From positions 1-36,826 of the forward strand of contig NZ_JAERQD010000054.1 of NCBI RefSeq assembly GCF_016735695.1: DNA of 36,826 nt. Direction: 5' to 3'. Positions within the stretch are counted from its first letter, which is position 1. Each line of letters begins with the position of its first letter. Below are positions 1 to 7,910 of the stretch, piece after piece. The notes beneath the pieces are model-generated. The model ran no database searches. It saw only the letters and a list, made by a program, of their open reading frames with translations, and had not been told where the DNA came from. The position numbers and the translations under genes were made by a program. This DNA comes from Microvirga zambiensis WSM3693. GTDB taxonomy: Bacteria > Pseudomonadota > Alphaproteobacteria > Rhizobiales > Beijerinckiaceae.

Positions 1-6
1 TCACAT

Positions 7-24
7 CCTCCCGTGACCGGGAGG
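7..24. repeat. Short perfect hairpin at window edge
   Basis: Seven bases (CCTCCCG) are followed by TGAC and then by their exact reverse complement. No T-run follows on either strand, so a rho-independent terminator is not supported. The rest of positions 25-256 shows no gene that I can support. The hairpin may belong to a transcript that ends outside the window. Confidence 0.3.
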
Positions 25-256
25 TGAATCATCAACTCGCTGCAAATGAAAGATCTTTTATGAGTTCACGCCCTAGTCGTACAGGCTTGTACTGCTTCTC
101 TCCCTAAGAGTCCTTTAACCTGCCGCCGTGGCAGCTTGGCTTGAGGGACGTGGACCGGCCCGGACCCGCTGCCGGCCCTGTCGCCTCATTCCATGCAATG
201 CAGCGACCTCGAGGGGACGCTAAGAAGGCTTCGGGTCGCCTGGCGCCGAGCCAGCG

Positions 257-529
257 TTAATGGTGAGCCGTGCGCTTCTTGTGAGACGTGCGGTGCCGAT
301 GGACACTGCCGGTGTTCTGGGGGATTCCAAGCACTCCCTTCACACCGCCAGCCACGCCGCCAGCCACGCCCCCAACGGCCCCGCCAACAGCGCCGCCCAC
401 CGGACCCGCTGCACGGTTGCCTACGGCTGCCCCCTGCTCGGCTCCACGGACAATCCCCTGTGCCTGCCCGGCAGCAGGCAAGGCAAGAACAGCAAGACCG
501 ATTGCCGAAAGGAGAACATAAGGTTTCAT
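257..529 (-). CDS. Small secreted glycine-zipper protein
   Basis: A 90-aa protein of unknown function. The first 22 or so residues form a signal peptide (MKPYVLL, then a hydrophobic core ending in AAGQAQG), so it is exported. Residues 30-65 are a glycine-zipper-like run of repeated GGAVGG/GGVAGG units, a pattern found in small outer-membrane or envelope-associated proteins. The tail is rich in His, Arg and Lys (HRHRTSHKKR). I chose this start because AGGAG lies about 8 bases upstream and the signal peptide begins here; the longer open frame to 658 adds residues that do not look like protein. The gene stands alone, convergent with the tRNA. The sequence shows export and the Gly repeat; a membrane role is inferred. 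Confidence 0.7.
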   Translation of the reverse strand: MKPYVLLSAIGLAVLALPAAGQAQGIVRGAEQGAAVGNRAAGPVGGAVGGAVGGVAGGVAGGVKGVLGIPQNTGSVHRHRTSHKKRTAHH

Positions 530-699
530 CAGGATCGCTCCTCTTTGCAAAGACATCAAACCCGAGCCGCACAGGAGGTTCCCTGCCGAGCACAGGTCCA
601 ATCGCGACGCTGGTACACATCTTGACTTAACCCTGGGCAAAAGCTTTGCAGGAGCCAAGGTGGGCTTTCCTTTCGTATTTCGCTGATCCTGCCCCCTAC

Positions 700-775
700 G
701 AGCGTGTAGCTCAGCCGATAGACCAACTGACTTTTAATCAGAGGGTCCTGGGTTCGAGTCCCAGCGCGATCACCA
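700..775 (+). tRNA. tRNA-Lys (anticodon TTT), possibly degenerate
   Basis: A 76-base cloverleaf with encoded CCA can be laid out: 7-bp acceptor, GCTC D-stem, anticodon loop CTTTTAA, 5-base variable loop, T-stem CTGGG/CCCAG with loop TTCGAGT. The 3' half is perfect. The 5' half is not: acceptor pair 3-70 is G-A, D-stem pair 11-24 is C-C, anticodon-stem pair 27-43 is A-A, and the D-loop lacks the usual GG. It may be a weak functional gene or a copy left by an integration event. A hairpin with T residues follows directly. Confidence 0.7.
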
Positions 776-781
776 ACAATG

Positions 782-818
782 TCAAAGGGTTACCGGCATC
801 TGCCCTTTGATGCGTTTT
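782..818 (+). terminator. Terminator-like hairpin after tRNA-Lys
   Basis: TCAAAGGG pairs with CCCTTTGA across a 13-base loop, followed by TGCGTTTT. It sits seven bases after the CCA of the tRNA, as expected for its terminator. The T-run is short and interrupted. From here to the insertion sequence at 1054 I see no gene. Confidence 0.55.
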
Positions 819-1053
819 CTCCCAGGTAGCCAATAGGTAGCCAGACGTCTGGACGCAGAGGCTGACCCGGATCCGACCCAAGCCAAGCCGAAGAGCGCGA
901 ACGACTAAGTGAGTCGTTCGACACCTACCCCTTCCTATAGCTCCCAGCGCAGCCGCAATGGTGTCACAGCATAGTCTGTGATCAGGCCGGAATGTCTGTT
1001 CTCCCGTAGTGAGCAGACCTTCAGCGGGCATGTCTGAACTTCCCAATGTGACC

Positions 1054-2638
1054 GAGGTTGTGTGGAAACGCGATTTCGAGCGACGTGCGATGGCCGCTGT
1101 TTGCATGTACAGCTCCGGCAAGAGTTGGCCGGCATGGGAGGTCAGGCTGCCAGCGCTTTGAGCAGGGGTCTGACACCCAGGATGTTGATCATCCGCTTCA
1201 GGTTGTAGGCGAGCACGTGCAGGCTCATCTCGGTTTTGACCTTCTCCAGGCTCTTCATCAGGAAGTGAGTGCTGCCCATCCAAGCCTTGATGGTCCCAAA
1301 CGGATGCTCCACCGTTTGCCGGCGAATGAGCATCGCCTCTGGCATGCGTTCCAATCGGGCCTGCATCCGGTCGAGCACATCTTCATGCTGCCAGCGCTTC
1401 ACCCGCCTGTGCTTGTCCGGCGTGCATTGGGGCTTGAGGGCGCAGGTCGAGCAGGCCGTCAGATTGCGGTAGTGGTCGATGGTGTCCCGACGATCCGAGC
1501 GCACCTTACCCTTCGTCAGATGCTGGCCGGCCGGGCAGATGTAGCGGTCATGTTCGGCGTCGTAGATGAAGTCCTGTCCGGGAAACAGGCCACGTTTGGT
1601 GTTGCCGGAGGTTTGGGTCTTGGGAACATAGGGCAGGACACCAGTGCCCTCGCAGGCCAGCACCTCGTCACCGTTGTAGTAACCTCGGTCGGCCAGCACG
1701 GTGAGTTCCTCACACGCCATCACGTCCCGGGCTTGTTGTCCCATCGCCAGCAGTTGCGTGCGGTCGTTGCCGACATTGGTCACCTCGTGCGCGACGATGA
1801 GATGATGCTCCGCCTCCACCGCCATCTGCACGTTGTAGCCGACGACCCCAGTGCCCTTGCCGCTGGTGGCCATCGAGCGGGCACCCGGATCCGTCAGAGA
1901 GGTCTGCTGGTCGGGCGCAGCCTCCACCTGCTGCTCCATCTCCTTCAGAGATTGCATCGCCCGGCGCAGGCCCGCGATCTTCTCCTTGAGGCGGGTTGTC
2001 CTGGCCTCGGTCTCCGCGCCAGGCTGCCGATCGGCGCGATCCAGCGCGGCGAGATAACGTGCGATGCCGGCCTCGACCTGCTCGATGCGCTTGGCCACCT
2101 TGGCGACGGTGAAGTTTTTGTCGCGATTGTTGACGGCCTTGAACTTGGAGCCGTCGAGGGCAACGACCGCGCGGGTGAACAGGTTGAGCTTGCGGCACAG
2201 CACGACGAGCTGCGCGCACGCCGCACGGATGGCCGGTCCGTTGTCGCGGCGGAAGTCCGCAATGGTCTTGAAGTCTGGCATTAGCCTGCCGGTCAGCCAC
2301 ATCAGTTCGAGATTGCGCTGGGTCTCCCGTTCGAGGCGGCGGCTTGACGGGACGCGATTGAGATAGCCGTAGATGTAGATCTTGAGCAGGGTCGCGGGAT
2401 GGTAAGCCGGGCGGCCTGTCACCCCAGGCACCACGCCGGCGAAGCCGAGGGCCGCCAGATCCAGCTCGTCCACAAACGCTTCGACGATGCGCACAGGATT
2501 GTCGGGCGCCACATAGTCGTCCAGGCATTCAGGAAGCAGGGTGGCCTGCCGGCGATCTTCCCCTTCAACGAAACGCTTCATGCTGCCGTCCGCTGATCAA
2601 CATCAGCTTAGCAGATCAGCGCGTTTCCACACAGCCTG
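1054..2638 (-). mobile_element. IS1182-family insertion sequence, complete
   Basis: The ends are 19-base inverted repeats differing at two positions: GAGGTTGTGTGGAAACGCG at 1054-1072, and at 2620-2638 the reverse complement of CAGGCTGTGTGGAAACGCG. The 4-mer GACC lies directly outside both ends (1050-1053 and 2639-2642), consistent with a 4-bp target duplication. The element is 1585 bp and holds one intact transposase. The ends closely resemble those of the three small elements at 12385, 28925 and 29076, so this or a near relative is the likely source of their transposase. Everything here is read from the sequence except the mobilisation link, which is inferred. Confidence 0.85.
1142..2581 (-). 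CDS. IS1182-family DDE transposase
   Basis: A 479-aa transposase that would cut and paste its own element. The N-terminal part (residues 1-115) matches the DUF772/InsH-type domain with RPAYHPATLLKIYIYGYLNR. The likely catalytic triad is D143 (ALDGSKFKAV), D298 (LADRGYYN) and E425 (RRQTVEHPFGTIK). A charged helical insert lies at 160-225. A cysteine cluster (C349, then C377, C380 and C386) follows the CPAGQHL segment, typical of IS1182 proteins. The frame is intact and of full family length, so the element may be active. The start ATG is at 2581, 39 bases inside the end of the inverted repeat. Family identification is confident; activity is inferred. Confidence 0.93.
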   Translation of the reverse strand: MKRFVEGEDRRQATLLPECLDDYVAPDNPVRIVEAFVDELDLAALGFAGVVPGVTGRPAYHPATLLKIYIYGYLNRVPSSRRLERETQRNLELMWLTGRLMPDFKTIADFRRDNGPAIRAACAQLVVLCRKLNLFTRAVVALDGSKFKAVNNRDKNFTVAKVAKRIEQVEAGIARYLAALDRADRQPGAETEARTTRLKEKIAGLRRAMQSLKEMEQQVEAAPDQQTSLTDPGARSMATSGKGTGVVGYNVQMAVEAEHHLIVAHEVTNVGNDRTQLLAMGQQARDVMACEELTVLADRGYYNGDEVLACEGTGVLPYVPKTQTSGNTKRGLFPGQDFIYDAEHDRYICPAGQHLTKGKVRSDRRDTIDHYRNLTACSTCALKPQCTPDKHRRVKRWQHEDVLDRMQARLERMPEAMLIRRQTVEHPFGTIKAWMGSTHFLMKSLEKVKTEMSLHVLAYNLKRMINILGVRPLLKALAA

Positions 2639-2828
2639 GACCCAGTGCGGACATACCCACCGCATGCTCCCGCTTCCCGGTCGCGATCGTTTCCAGGCCG
2701 CGTGAATTCGCCACGAGAACGCTGTATCCACCAACGCTGAACTTGCGCGCCAGCGTCGGGCTACTGAGCCCGAGCCGACAGTGCTAGTCCTCGTGTTTTC
2801 GTCCTTCCGGAAGTGAGCAACTTGGCCA

Positions 2829-3563
2829 TCACGCAGTGACGGCGCGATTGCGGGCGACGATCTCGTCATGCGTGAGCTTGGCGCCCGCTGCCGTGAATTC
2901 CTTGATCAGCGCCTCGCGGTTCTCGGGAGCGCGCCGTCTGTCGGCGGCCGCCAGAGCGGCTTTCAATTTGTTCAGCGTCAGTTCTGTGCAGTAGCCCGGG
3001 GTGCCGGGCTGCTGCCGCCAGGACTCGGCGAGTGTGCCCGCATCCAGCGCGTCGAACCCCGTGGCGTCCGCCAGCTGGAACGCCGTGGCCTTCGCGGTTG
3101 CGTCATCGCCGGCGACCGGAATGGCGATGCGTCCCGGCGTGCCTGCCGGCTTTCCCCTGTCGGACAGGGGGTTGGCCAGCACCGCGTTCCATGCCTTGAT
3201 GACCGGGCGGCCGATCTGTTCGCTGACCCAGACGCTTTCGGGCTTGCCGTCATCGACCTCGGTGATCGCGCCGTCGCGGAAGGGATAGTAGTTCGAGGTG
3301 TCAATCACCACGACCTCGGCCGGGACATCGCTGAACAGACCGGCCAGATCAGGGTACCGCGCGAACGGAATCGACAGAACGACGACATCGACGTCCCTGA
3401 CCGCCTGCTCCTTGCTGACGGCAATGACGCCAAGGTCACGGGCGAGGTCGCGAAGGGAGTCCAGCCCTTGCTAGTTCGCGAGTTTGACCTCATGGCCGCT
3501 GGCGGCCAGCTTCCGCGCCAACGTGGCGCCGATGTTTCCAGCGCCGATGATTCCGATCCTCAT
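2829..3563 (-). pseudogene. NADP-binding oxidoreductase (F420/NADP reductase type) with in-frame amber codon
   Basis: Starting from ATG at 3563 (AAGGA upstream), one continuous frame encodes a Rossmann protein: MRIGIIGAGNIGATLARKLA at the N-terminus, then VVVLSIPFARYP, then DTSNYYPFRDG, a typical signature of the NADPH-dependent F420 reductase / NADP oxidoreductase family, 244 codons in all. Codon 31 (3471-3473) is TAG, right after HEVKLAN, where homologues usually have a Ser or Arg followed by G. No frameshift exists elsewhere, so a single base change broke it. The downstream piece alone lacks the cofactor-binding loop. It follows the SDR gene after 160 bases and may once have been last in that transcript. 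Readthrough or a sequencing error are the alternatives. Confidence 0.8.
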
Positions 3564-3725
3564 GGGATGTCCTTTCGTGAAGGCGGAAGAGCGTCCGCCT
3601 CAGTCGCGGATGCGGGCGCTTGGGAGATGCGCGCCCTCCTCACGCAATGCCAAAAGTGTCACCTCCTGAAATGCGCTCACAACTCCTGCCCCATCGAGCG
3701 AAACAGGATGTCGTTGATATCGACG

Positions 3726-4550
3726 TCAGACCGGCAGCCCGTTCTGCTTTCGCAGGCTTTTGTCGAAGGCGGATGCAGGGACGAAACGGCGCAGGAAACT
3801 GACCTGGCGCGCCATTTTCCCGGCCGTATAGCGCCTCCTCGGAGCGGATTCGGTGGCTGCTTTCAAGACCGCCCTGGCTACAACTTCAGGCGCATCGCCT
3901 GCTGCTATCGCTTTCCACAGGATCGCATTCATGCCGGCGCGCGCGGCATCATAGATATCAAGCAACTGATCCGGCTTGGCGAGATTTTCTTCAAATGACG
4001 TACGGGTATATGCAGGCTCAATCAACACAACGCGAATTCCGAACGGACGCAGTTCATGGTCAAGCGATTCGGAATAGCCTTCAATGGCATGTTTGGTCGA
4101 CGAATAGAGTGCGGAATAGGGAGCTGGGATTAAACCCAGCACCGAACTCAAGTTAACGATTCTGCCCATCCCTTGACGTCGCATTGTCGGTAACACCGCG
4201 TTCGTCACGCGAAGAACGCCGAAGACGTTCACGTCGAACAGCGATTGAGCTTGGACAATCGAGGACTCCTCCGCGCCGCCGAGCAGGCCAATTCCGGCAT
4301 TATTGACAAGCAGGTCGATGCGCCCGGCCTTGGCCAGCACCTCATCGACCAGTTTCGCCACGGACGCGTCATCGGTCACGTCGCAGGCCAGCATGGTAAT
4401 GCCGTCGGAGCTTTCGGCGGTTGCACGACGGCTGGTTCCGAATACGCGAAAACCTGCGCTCTGCAACGCTTTGGCAGTCGCGCGCCCGATGCCGGAGGAT
4501 GCCCCTGTCACGAGGGCGACGCTAGGAGTGGTCTTGTTCATGGAAATCAT
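3726..4550 (-). CDS. Short-chain dehydrogenase/reductase (SDR)
   Basis: A 274-aa classical SDR, a cytoplasmic NAD(P)(H)-dependent oxidoreductase. It shows the cofactor motif TGASSGIG (15-22), NNAG (83-86), the catalytic Ser in NLSS (135/136), and Y149-x3-K153 (YSSTK). An Arg pair after the second strand (TSRR, 39-42) suggests NADP(H) preference. The substrate cannot be read from the sequence. The start at 4550 is preceded by an AG-rich stretch; an internal ATG at 4541 (MNKTTPS) is equally possible. It lies 57 bases after the ketosynthase stop on the same strand, so the two probably share a transcript driven from the tetR side, which suggests a ketoacyl or similar intermediate as substrate; that part is inference. 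Confidence 0.9.
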   Translation of the reverse strand: MISMNKTTPSVALVTGASSGIGRATAKALQSAGFRVFGTSRRATAESSDGITMLACDVTDDASVAKLVDEVLAKAGRIDLLVNNAGIGLLGGAEESSIVQAQSLFDVNVFGVLRVTNAVLPTMRRQGMGRIVNLSSVLGLIPAPYSALYSSTKHAIEGYSESLDHELRPFGIRVVLIEPAYTRTSFEENLAKPDQLLDIYDAARAGMNAILWKAIAAGDAPEVVARAVLKAATESAPRRRYTAGKMARQVSFLRRFVPASAFDKSLRKQNGLPV

Positions 4551-4607
4551 TTCTTTCTTCGTGTTGGATCAAAGTGGGAGAAGGACGAAAGGTCGGAGCG
4601 AAGGGCT

Positions 4608-5912
4608 TCAACCATGAGCGCCTCCGGCGTTCGCGTCGGCCCACCGGGCGGTCCAGCGCCTGAACAAGGCGCTGGCATTCACTCCGCCAAAGCCGAAGCC
4701 ATTGGAGATCGCGTACTCCATCTCCATTGGCCGGGCCTCGTTTGCGACGAAGTCGATCCCGTCGCCGGCCGGATCGGGCGCGCTCAGATTGAGCGTCGGC
4801 GGTGCCACCTGATCCCTGATCGCGAGGATTGCGAAGATGGCTCCAAGCCCGCCGGCGGCGCCGAGCAGGTGTCCGGTCGCCGATTTCGTCGCGCTGACGG
4901 CTATCGCGAAATCACGCCCGAACAGGCTCTTGATCGCTTCGATCTCACCCAGGTCGCCGACCGGTGTGGAGGTCGCATGCGCATTGAGATGACGAACCTC
5001 GCGCGGCGAAATCTCTGCCTGGGCAATCGCAATCTCCATGGCCCGGCGCGCCCCGTTGCCGTCCTCGGGGCCGGACGTGACGTGGTGCGCATCGGCGGTC
5101 GTGCCGTAGCCCACAAGTTCGGCGAGCGGTTTCGCACCGCGCGCCAGCGCGTGGCTCAATTCCTCAATGACAAGGATGCCGGCTCCTTCGCCCATGACGA
5201 AGCCGTCGCGCTCCATGTCGAAGGGGCGCGAGGCTTGTGCCGGCGTCTCATTGAAGCCGGTGGAAAGAGAGCGTGCTGCGGCGAAACCACCGAGGCTGAC
5301 GATGTTCATACATGCTTCCGTTCCTCCGCACACGGCGATATCGGCTTCGTTTGCGCGGATCAGACGCGCCGCATCGCCAATCGCCTGGATGCCGGCCGCG
5401 CATGCCGTCACCGGCGCGCCCAGTGGGCCTTTGAAGCCATGGCGGATCGAGACATGACCTGCTGCGAGGTTCACGAGGAAGGACGGCACTGTGAACGGCG
5501 ACAGGCGGCGGACACCGCGCGTGTCCACCGTACGCACCGCCTCGGTGATGGCCGGGAACCCGCCGATGCCTGATGCGATGATCGTGGCTGTGCGCAGGCG
5601 ATCCGCTTCCGAGACGGGTGTCCACTTCGCTTGAGCGAGTGCCTCTTGTGCAGCGGCGAGCCCGAAGAGGATGAACCGGTCTACCTTGCGCTGATCCTTC
5701 GGCGCCAGCACGGCATCCGGATCGAAACCAGCGTCCGGATCTTCTTGCAGGGAGGGCACCACCCCGCCGACCTTCGCCGGCAGGTCTCCCACCACATCGT
5801 CCGGAAGCCTCCGGATGCCCGAGCAACCGGCCAGGAGACGCGACCAGGACGTTTCGACATCTGCGGCAAGGGGCGTGACCGCGCCCATACCTGTTACAAC
5901 AATCCGTCGCAT
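4608..5912 (-). CDS. fabF: Beta-ketoacyl-ACP synthase II-like enzyme
   Basis: A 434-aa condensing enzyme that would elongate an acyl chain with malonyl-ACP. The thiolase-fold Cys-His-His set is complete: C171 (APVTACAAG), H312 (NAHATSTPVGD), K343 and H348 (SATKSATGHLLGAAGG). The N-terminus reads MRRIVVTGMGAVTPLA. I chose ATG 5912 because GAGGA lies about 7 bases upstream and family homology begins here; the open frame runs on to 6026 without a sensible start. There is no acyl carrier protein gene next to it, and it sits between a TetR regulator and an SDR, opposite an RND pump, so it is probably not the housekeeping fabF but an accessory copy for envelope lipid or secondary metabolite. That role is inferred. 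Confidence 0.9.
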   Translation of the reverse strand: MRRIVVTGMGAVTPLAADVETSWSRLLAGCSGIRRLPDDVVGDLPAKVGGVVPSLQEDPDAGFDPDAVLAPKDQRKVDRFILFGLAAAQEALAQAKWTPVSEADRLRTATIIASGIGGFPAITEAVRTVDTRGVRRLSPFTVPSFLVNLAAGHVSIRHGFKGPLGAPVTACAAGIQAIGDAARLIRANEADIAVCGGTEACMNIVSLGGFAAARSLSTGFNETPAQASRPFDMERDGFVMGEGAGILVIEELSHALARGAKPLAELVGYGTTADAHHVTSGPEDGNGARRAMEIAIAQAEISPREVRHLNAHATSTPVGDLGEIEAIKSLFGRDFAIAVSATKSATGHLLGAAGGLGAIFAILAIRDQVAPPTLNLSAPDPAGDGIDFVANEARPMEMEYAISNGFGFGGVNASALFRRWTARWADANAGGAHG

Positions 5913-5961
5913 GGATCTTCCTCTCGATCTGGGTACGTGGGCAGCGCTGTCCAGCCGTGGC

Positions 5962-6099
5962 TCAATCCTGTACGGACACGCGCTCGCGATCACCGCTTGC
6001 TTCTGCCAGCCTCGCAATGAGCTCAAGCCCGGACCAGCCCACCATGTCGGCGGTTGAAACAGTTGCGCTGCGCGCTTCGGCCGGAGAATCCATCGTCAT
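5962..6099 (-). CDS. 45-aa peptide translationally coupled to tetR
   Basis: A short frame starting MTMDSPAEARSATV and ending GDRERVSVQD. Its ATG overlaps the TGA of the tetR gene in an ATGA junction, and AAGGA lies about 9 bases upstream inside tetR. It ends 49 bases before the ketosynthase ATG. The middle (GWSGLELIARLAEAS) could form an amphipathic helix. I do not recognise it. The overlap and Shine-Dalgarno support translation; the absence of family knowledge keeps confidence moderate. It could also be a remnant of a longer gene or only a coupling device that brings ribosomes towards fabF. Confidence 0.45.
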   Translation of the reverse strand: MTMDSPAEARSATVSTADMVGWSGLELIARLAEASGDRERVSVQD

Positions 6100-6713
6100 T
6101 GGCGCGGTCCTTCTTGGGCCTCGCCGGCAGACAATCCCGTCAGCACGCTCTCGGCGGCCGCTTGCAGGAACCGCTTCGACATCTGCTCGTCGTTGACAGC
6201 GCGCGAGAGGACCACCGCACCGACCATCGTCGACAGAATGGCCATCGCCTTGCCGCCGGGCTGCCCGCCGACCTTCTCGCCGCCGGCCTCGCCAATCCAG
6301 CCGCCGAGCATCTCGAGGTAATCCCTGATGCCGGCTTCAAATGACGCCTTTACGTCGGCGCCCTGCCGGGCAGCGTCCGAGCCGAGCGCGATCACTGGGC
6401 AGCCGTCCATCCTTTCTGCACGGTGCCCCATGCTGAGATAGAACGCGACGACCGCTCCAAGCGGGTCCTGCGGATTGGCCTGCGCAGCGGCGGACCACCG
6501 GCCAAGGGCATTCTCCAGCGCACGTCTGGAAGCCTGCGCCGCCAGATCGTCTTTGGATTCAAACTGCTTGTAAAAGGCGCCTTGGGTCAGCCCGGCACCT
6601 TCCATCAGGTCCTTCAGGCCGATGCCGTCAAAGCCATGCTCCCGGAAAAGGCGGCTCGCGACGTTGATGACCGTCTGCCGGTTTTCCTCAGCCTGAACGC
6701 GGCTCACGCGCAT
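6096..6713 (-). CDS. TetR-family transcriptional regulator
   Basis: A 205-aa repressor-type protein. Residues 8-55 form the TetR DNA-binding domain, with a helix-turn-helix in GLKDLMEGAGLTQGAFYKQF and the usual KDDL after it. The rest is a helical ligand-binding and dimerisation domain of no assignable ligand. The start at 6713 (MRVSRVQAEENR) has AGAGGAG about 8 bases upstream; an earlier ATG at 6776 would run through the promoter region and is unlikely. It is divergent from the RND adaptor gene, and the 87-base gap holds inverted repeats overlapping both promoters, so it probably represses itself and the pump. Confidence 0.92.
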   Translation of the reverse strand: MRVSRVQAEENRQTVINVASRLFREHGFDGIGLKDLMEGAGLTQGAFYKQFESKDDLAAQASRRALENALGRWSAAAQANPQDPLGAVVAFYLSMGHRAERMDGCPVIALGSDAARQGADVKASFEAGIRDYLEMLGGWIGEAGGEKVGGQPGGKAMAILSTMVGAVVLSRAVNDEQMSKRFLQAAAESVLTGLSAGEAQEGPRQ

Positions 6714-6731
6714 CACCGATCTCCTCTTTTT

Positions 6732-6780
6732 TAGATTGCATTCGTAATCTATATCCGATATAGAGTGTGAACGCAATCTA
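6732..6780. promoter_or_regulatory. Divergent mirrored promoters with TetR operator
   Basis: Outer repeat TAGATTGC (6732-6739) pairs with GCAATCTA (6773-6780). The centre holds CTATAT-CCG-ATATAG (6749-6763). Forward promoter: TTGCAT (6736-6741), 17-base spacer, TATAGA (6759-6764). Reverse promoter: TTGCGT (6776-6771), 17-base spacer, TATAGA (6753-6748). Both have near-consensus boxes with ideal spacing and interleave, so one bound TetR dimer could block both. The boxes and symmetry are seen directly; binding is inferred. Confidence 0.75.
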
Positions 6781-6800
6781 ATTTTATCGAGGCGACGGGC

Positions 6801-7910
6801 ATGAAGAAGAGACCCGCTGTTGTACTGGGAGGCATCCTGATCGCAGTGTCAGGGACAGCCGCAGTCGTCACACTTGCTGTACCTACGCAGGAAGCCTCTG
6901 CCGTGAGCGACCCGCGGCAGGATCCGCCGATCGTCAGACTGGTGACGGCAGCGTGGGTGACCGGATCCGAACGCAGTTTCACGGGCATCGTCGGAGCAAG
7001 GGTGCAGAGCAATCTCGGTTTTCGCGTCGCCGGCAAGATCGTGGAACGGCTTGTGAATGTCGGTCAGTCGGTCAAAGCCGGTCAGCCGCTGATGCGGATC
7101 GACGAAACCGACCTTCGCCTGGCGCTCACGGCGAAGCGCAACGCCGTTGCCGCAGCGCGCGCATCCGTCGTTCAGACGGACGCAGATGAGCGGCGATACG
7201 CCAGTTTGCTCAACAATGGATGGGCTTCCCGACAGCGCTATGAGCAGGCCAAGGCCGCGTCGGATACAGCCGAGGCGCAACTCGCCGCCGCTGAAGCAGA
7301 AGCACGGGTCGCCGAGAACGAGGCGACCTACTCGGTCCTGGTGGCGGACGCGGATGGAACGGTCATCGAAACGCTTGGCGAGCCGGGACAGGTCGTCTCC
7401 GCCGGCCAGACCGTGGTTCGGCTTGCCCAGGCCGGCCCCCGTGAAGCAGTGGTCGCGCTTCCCGAAACGATCCGGCCGGCGATCGGCTCGAGGGCCGAGG
7501 CCCGTGTGTATGGAAGCGACGGACATCGCCATACGGCACAACTCCGGCAGCTGTCAGACGCCGCCGATGCCCAGACCCGGACCTATGAGGCCCGCTATGT
7601 GCTCGACGGCGAGGCCGCGGCCGCACCGCTTGGCGCGACGGTGACCATTCTGTTGGTGAACCAGGCCAGCCAGCCGGAGGTGGAAGTGCCACTCGGAGCT
7701 GTGCTGGACAATGGCCAGAGAACCGGCGTCTGGGTGTTGGACAGCGCCACCTCGACCGTACGCTTTCAGCCCGTCAAGCTTGTTCGGGTGAGCGGCGAAA
7801 CCGCCGTGATCTCCGGACTGAGCTCTGGTGATCCGATTGTTTCGCTCGGCGCTCATCGCCTGCAGGAGGGCGCTCGCGTCAGGACTGCGTTGGAAAGCAG
7901 GAGCAACTGA
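6801..7910 (+). CDS. RND efflux periplasmic adaptor subunit
   Basis: A 369-aa membrane-fusion protein that would link an inner-membrane RND pump to an outer-membrane channel. Residues 8-30 are a hydrophobic N-terminal anchor or signal. The lipoyl/barrel-sandwich half follows at about 60-100 (LGFRVAGKIVERLVNVGQSV), then an Ala-rich coiled-coil hairpin (about 105-165), the second lipoyl half (ADADGTVIETLGEPGQVVSAGQ starts near 180), and a beta-barrel and membrane-proximal domain. The RBS is GAGGCGAC. Its stop overlaps the pump start (TGATG), so the two are coupled. It is driven by the forward promoter at 6736-6764. No outer-membrane factor is present in this window, so it may use a channel encoded elsewhere. 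The substrate is unknown. Confidence 0.92.
   Translation: MKKRPAVVLGGILIAVSGTAAVVTLAVPTQEASAVSDPRQDPPIVRLVTAAWVTGSERSFTGIVGARVQSNLGFRVAGKIVERLVNVGQSVKAGQPLMRIDETDLRLALTAKRNAVAAARASVVQTDADERRYASLLNNGWASRQRYEQAKAASDTAEAQLAAAEAEARVAENEATYSVLVADADGTVIETLGEPGQVVSAGQTVVRLAQAGPREAVVALPETIRPAIGSRAEARVYGSDGHRHTAQLRQLSDAADAQTRTYEARYVLDGEAAAAPLGATVTILLVNQASQPEVEVPLGAVLDNGQRTGVWVLDSATSTVRFQPVKLVRVSGETAVISGLSSGDPIVSLGAHRLQEGARVRTALESRSN

Noticed and set aside
1058..2284. Long plus-strand open frame of 408 codons
   Set aside because: It is the antisense shadow of the IS1182 transposase, which has family motifs; this frame is His/Leu-rich without any domain.
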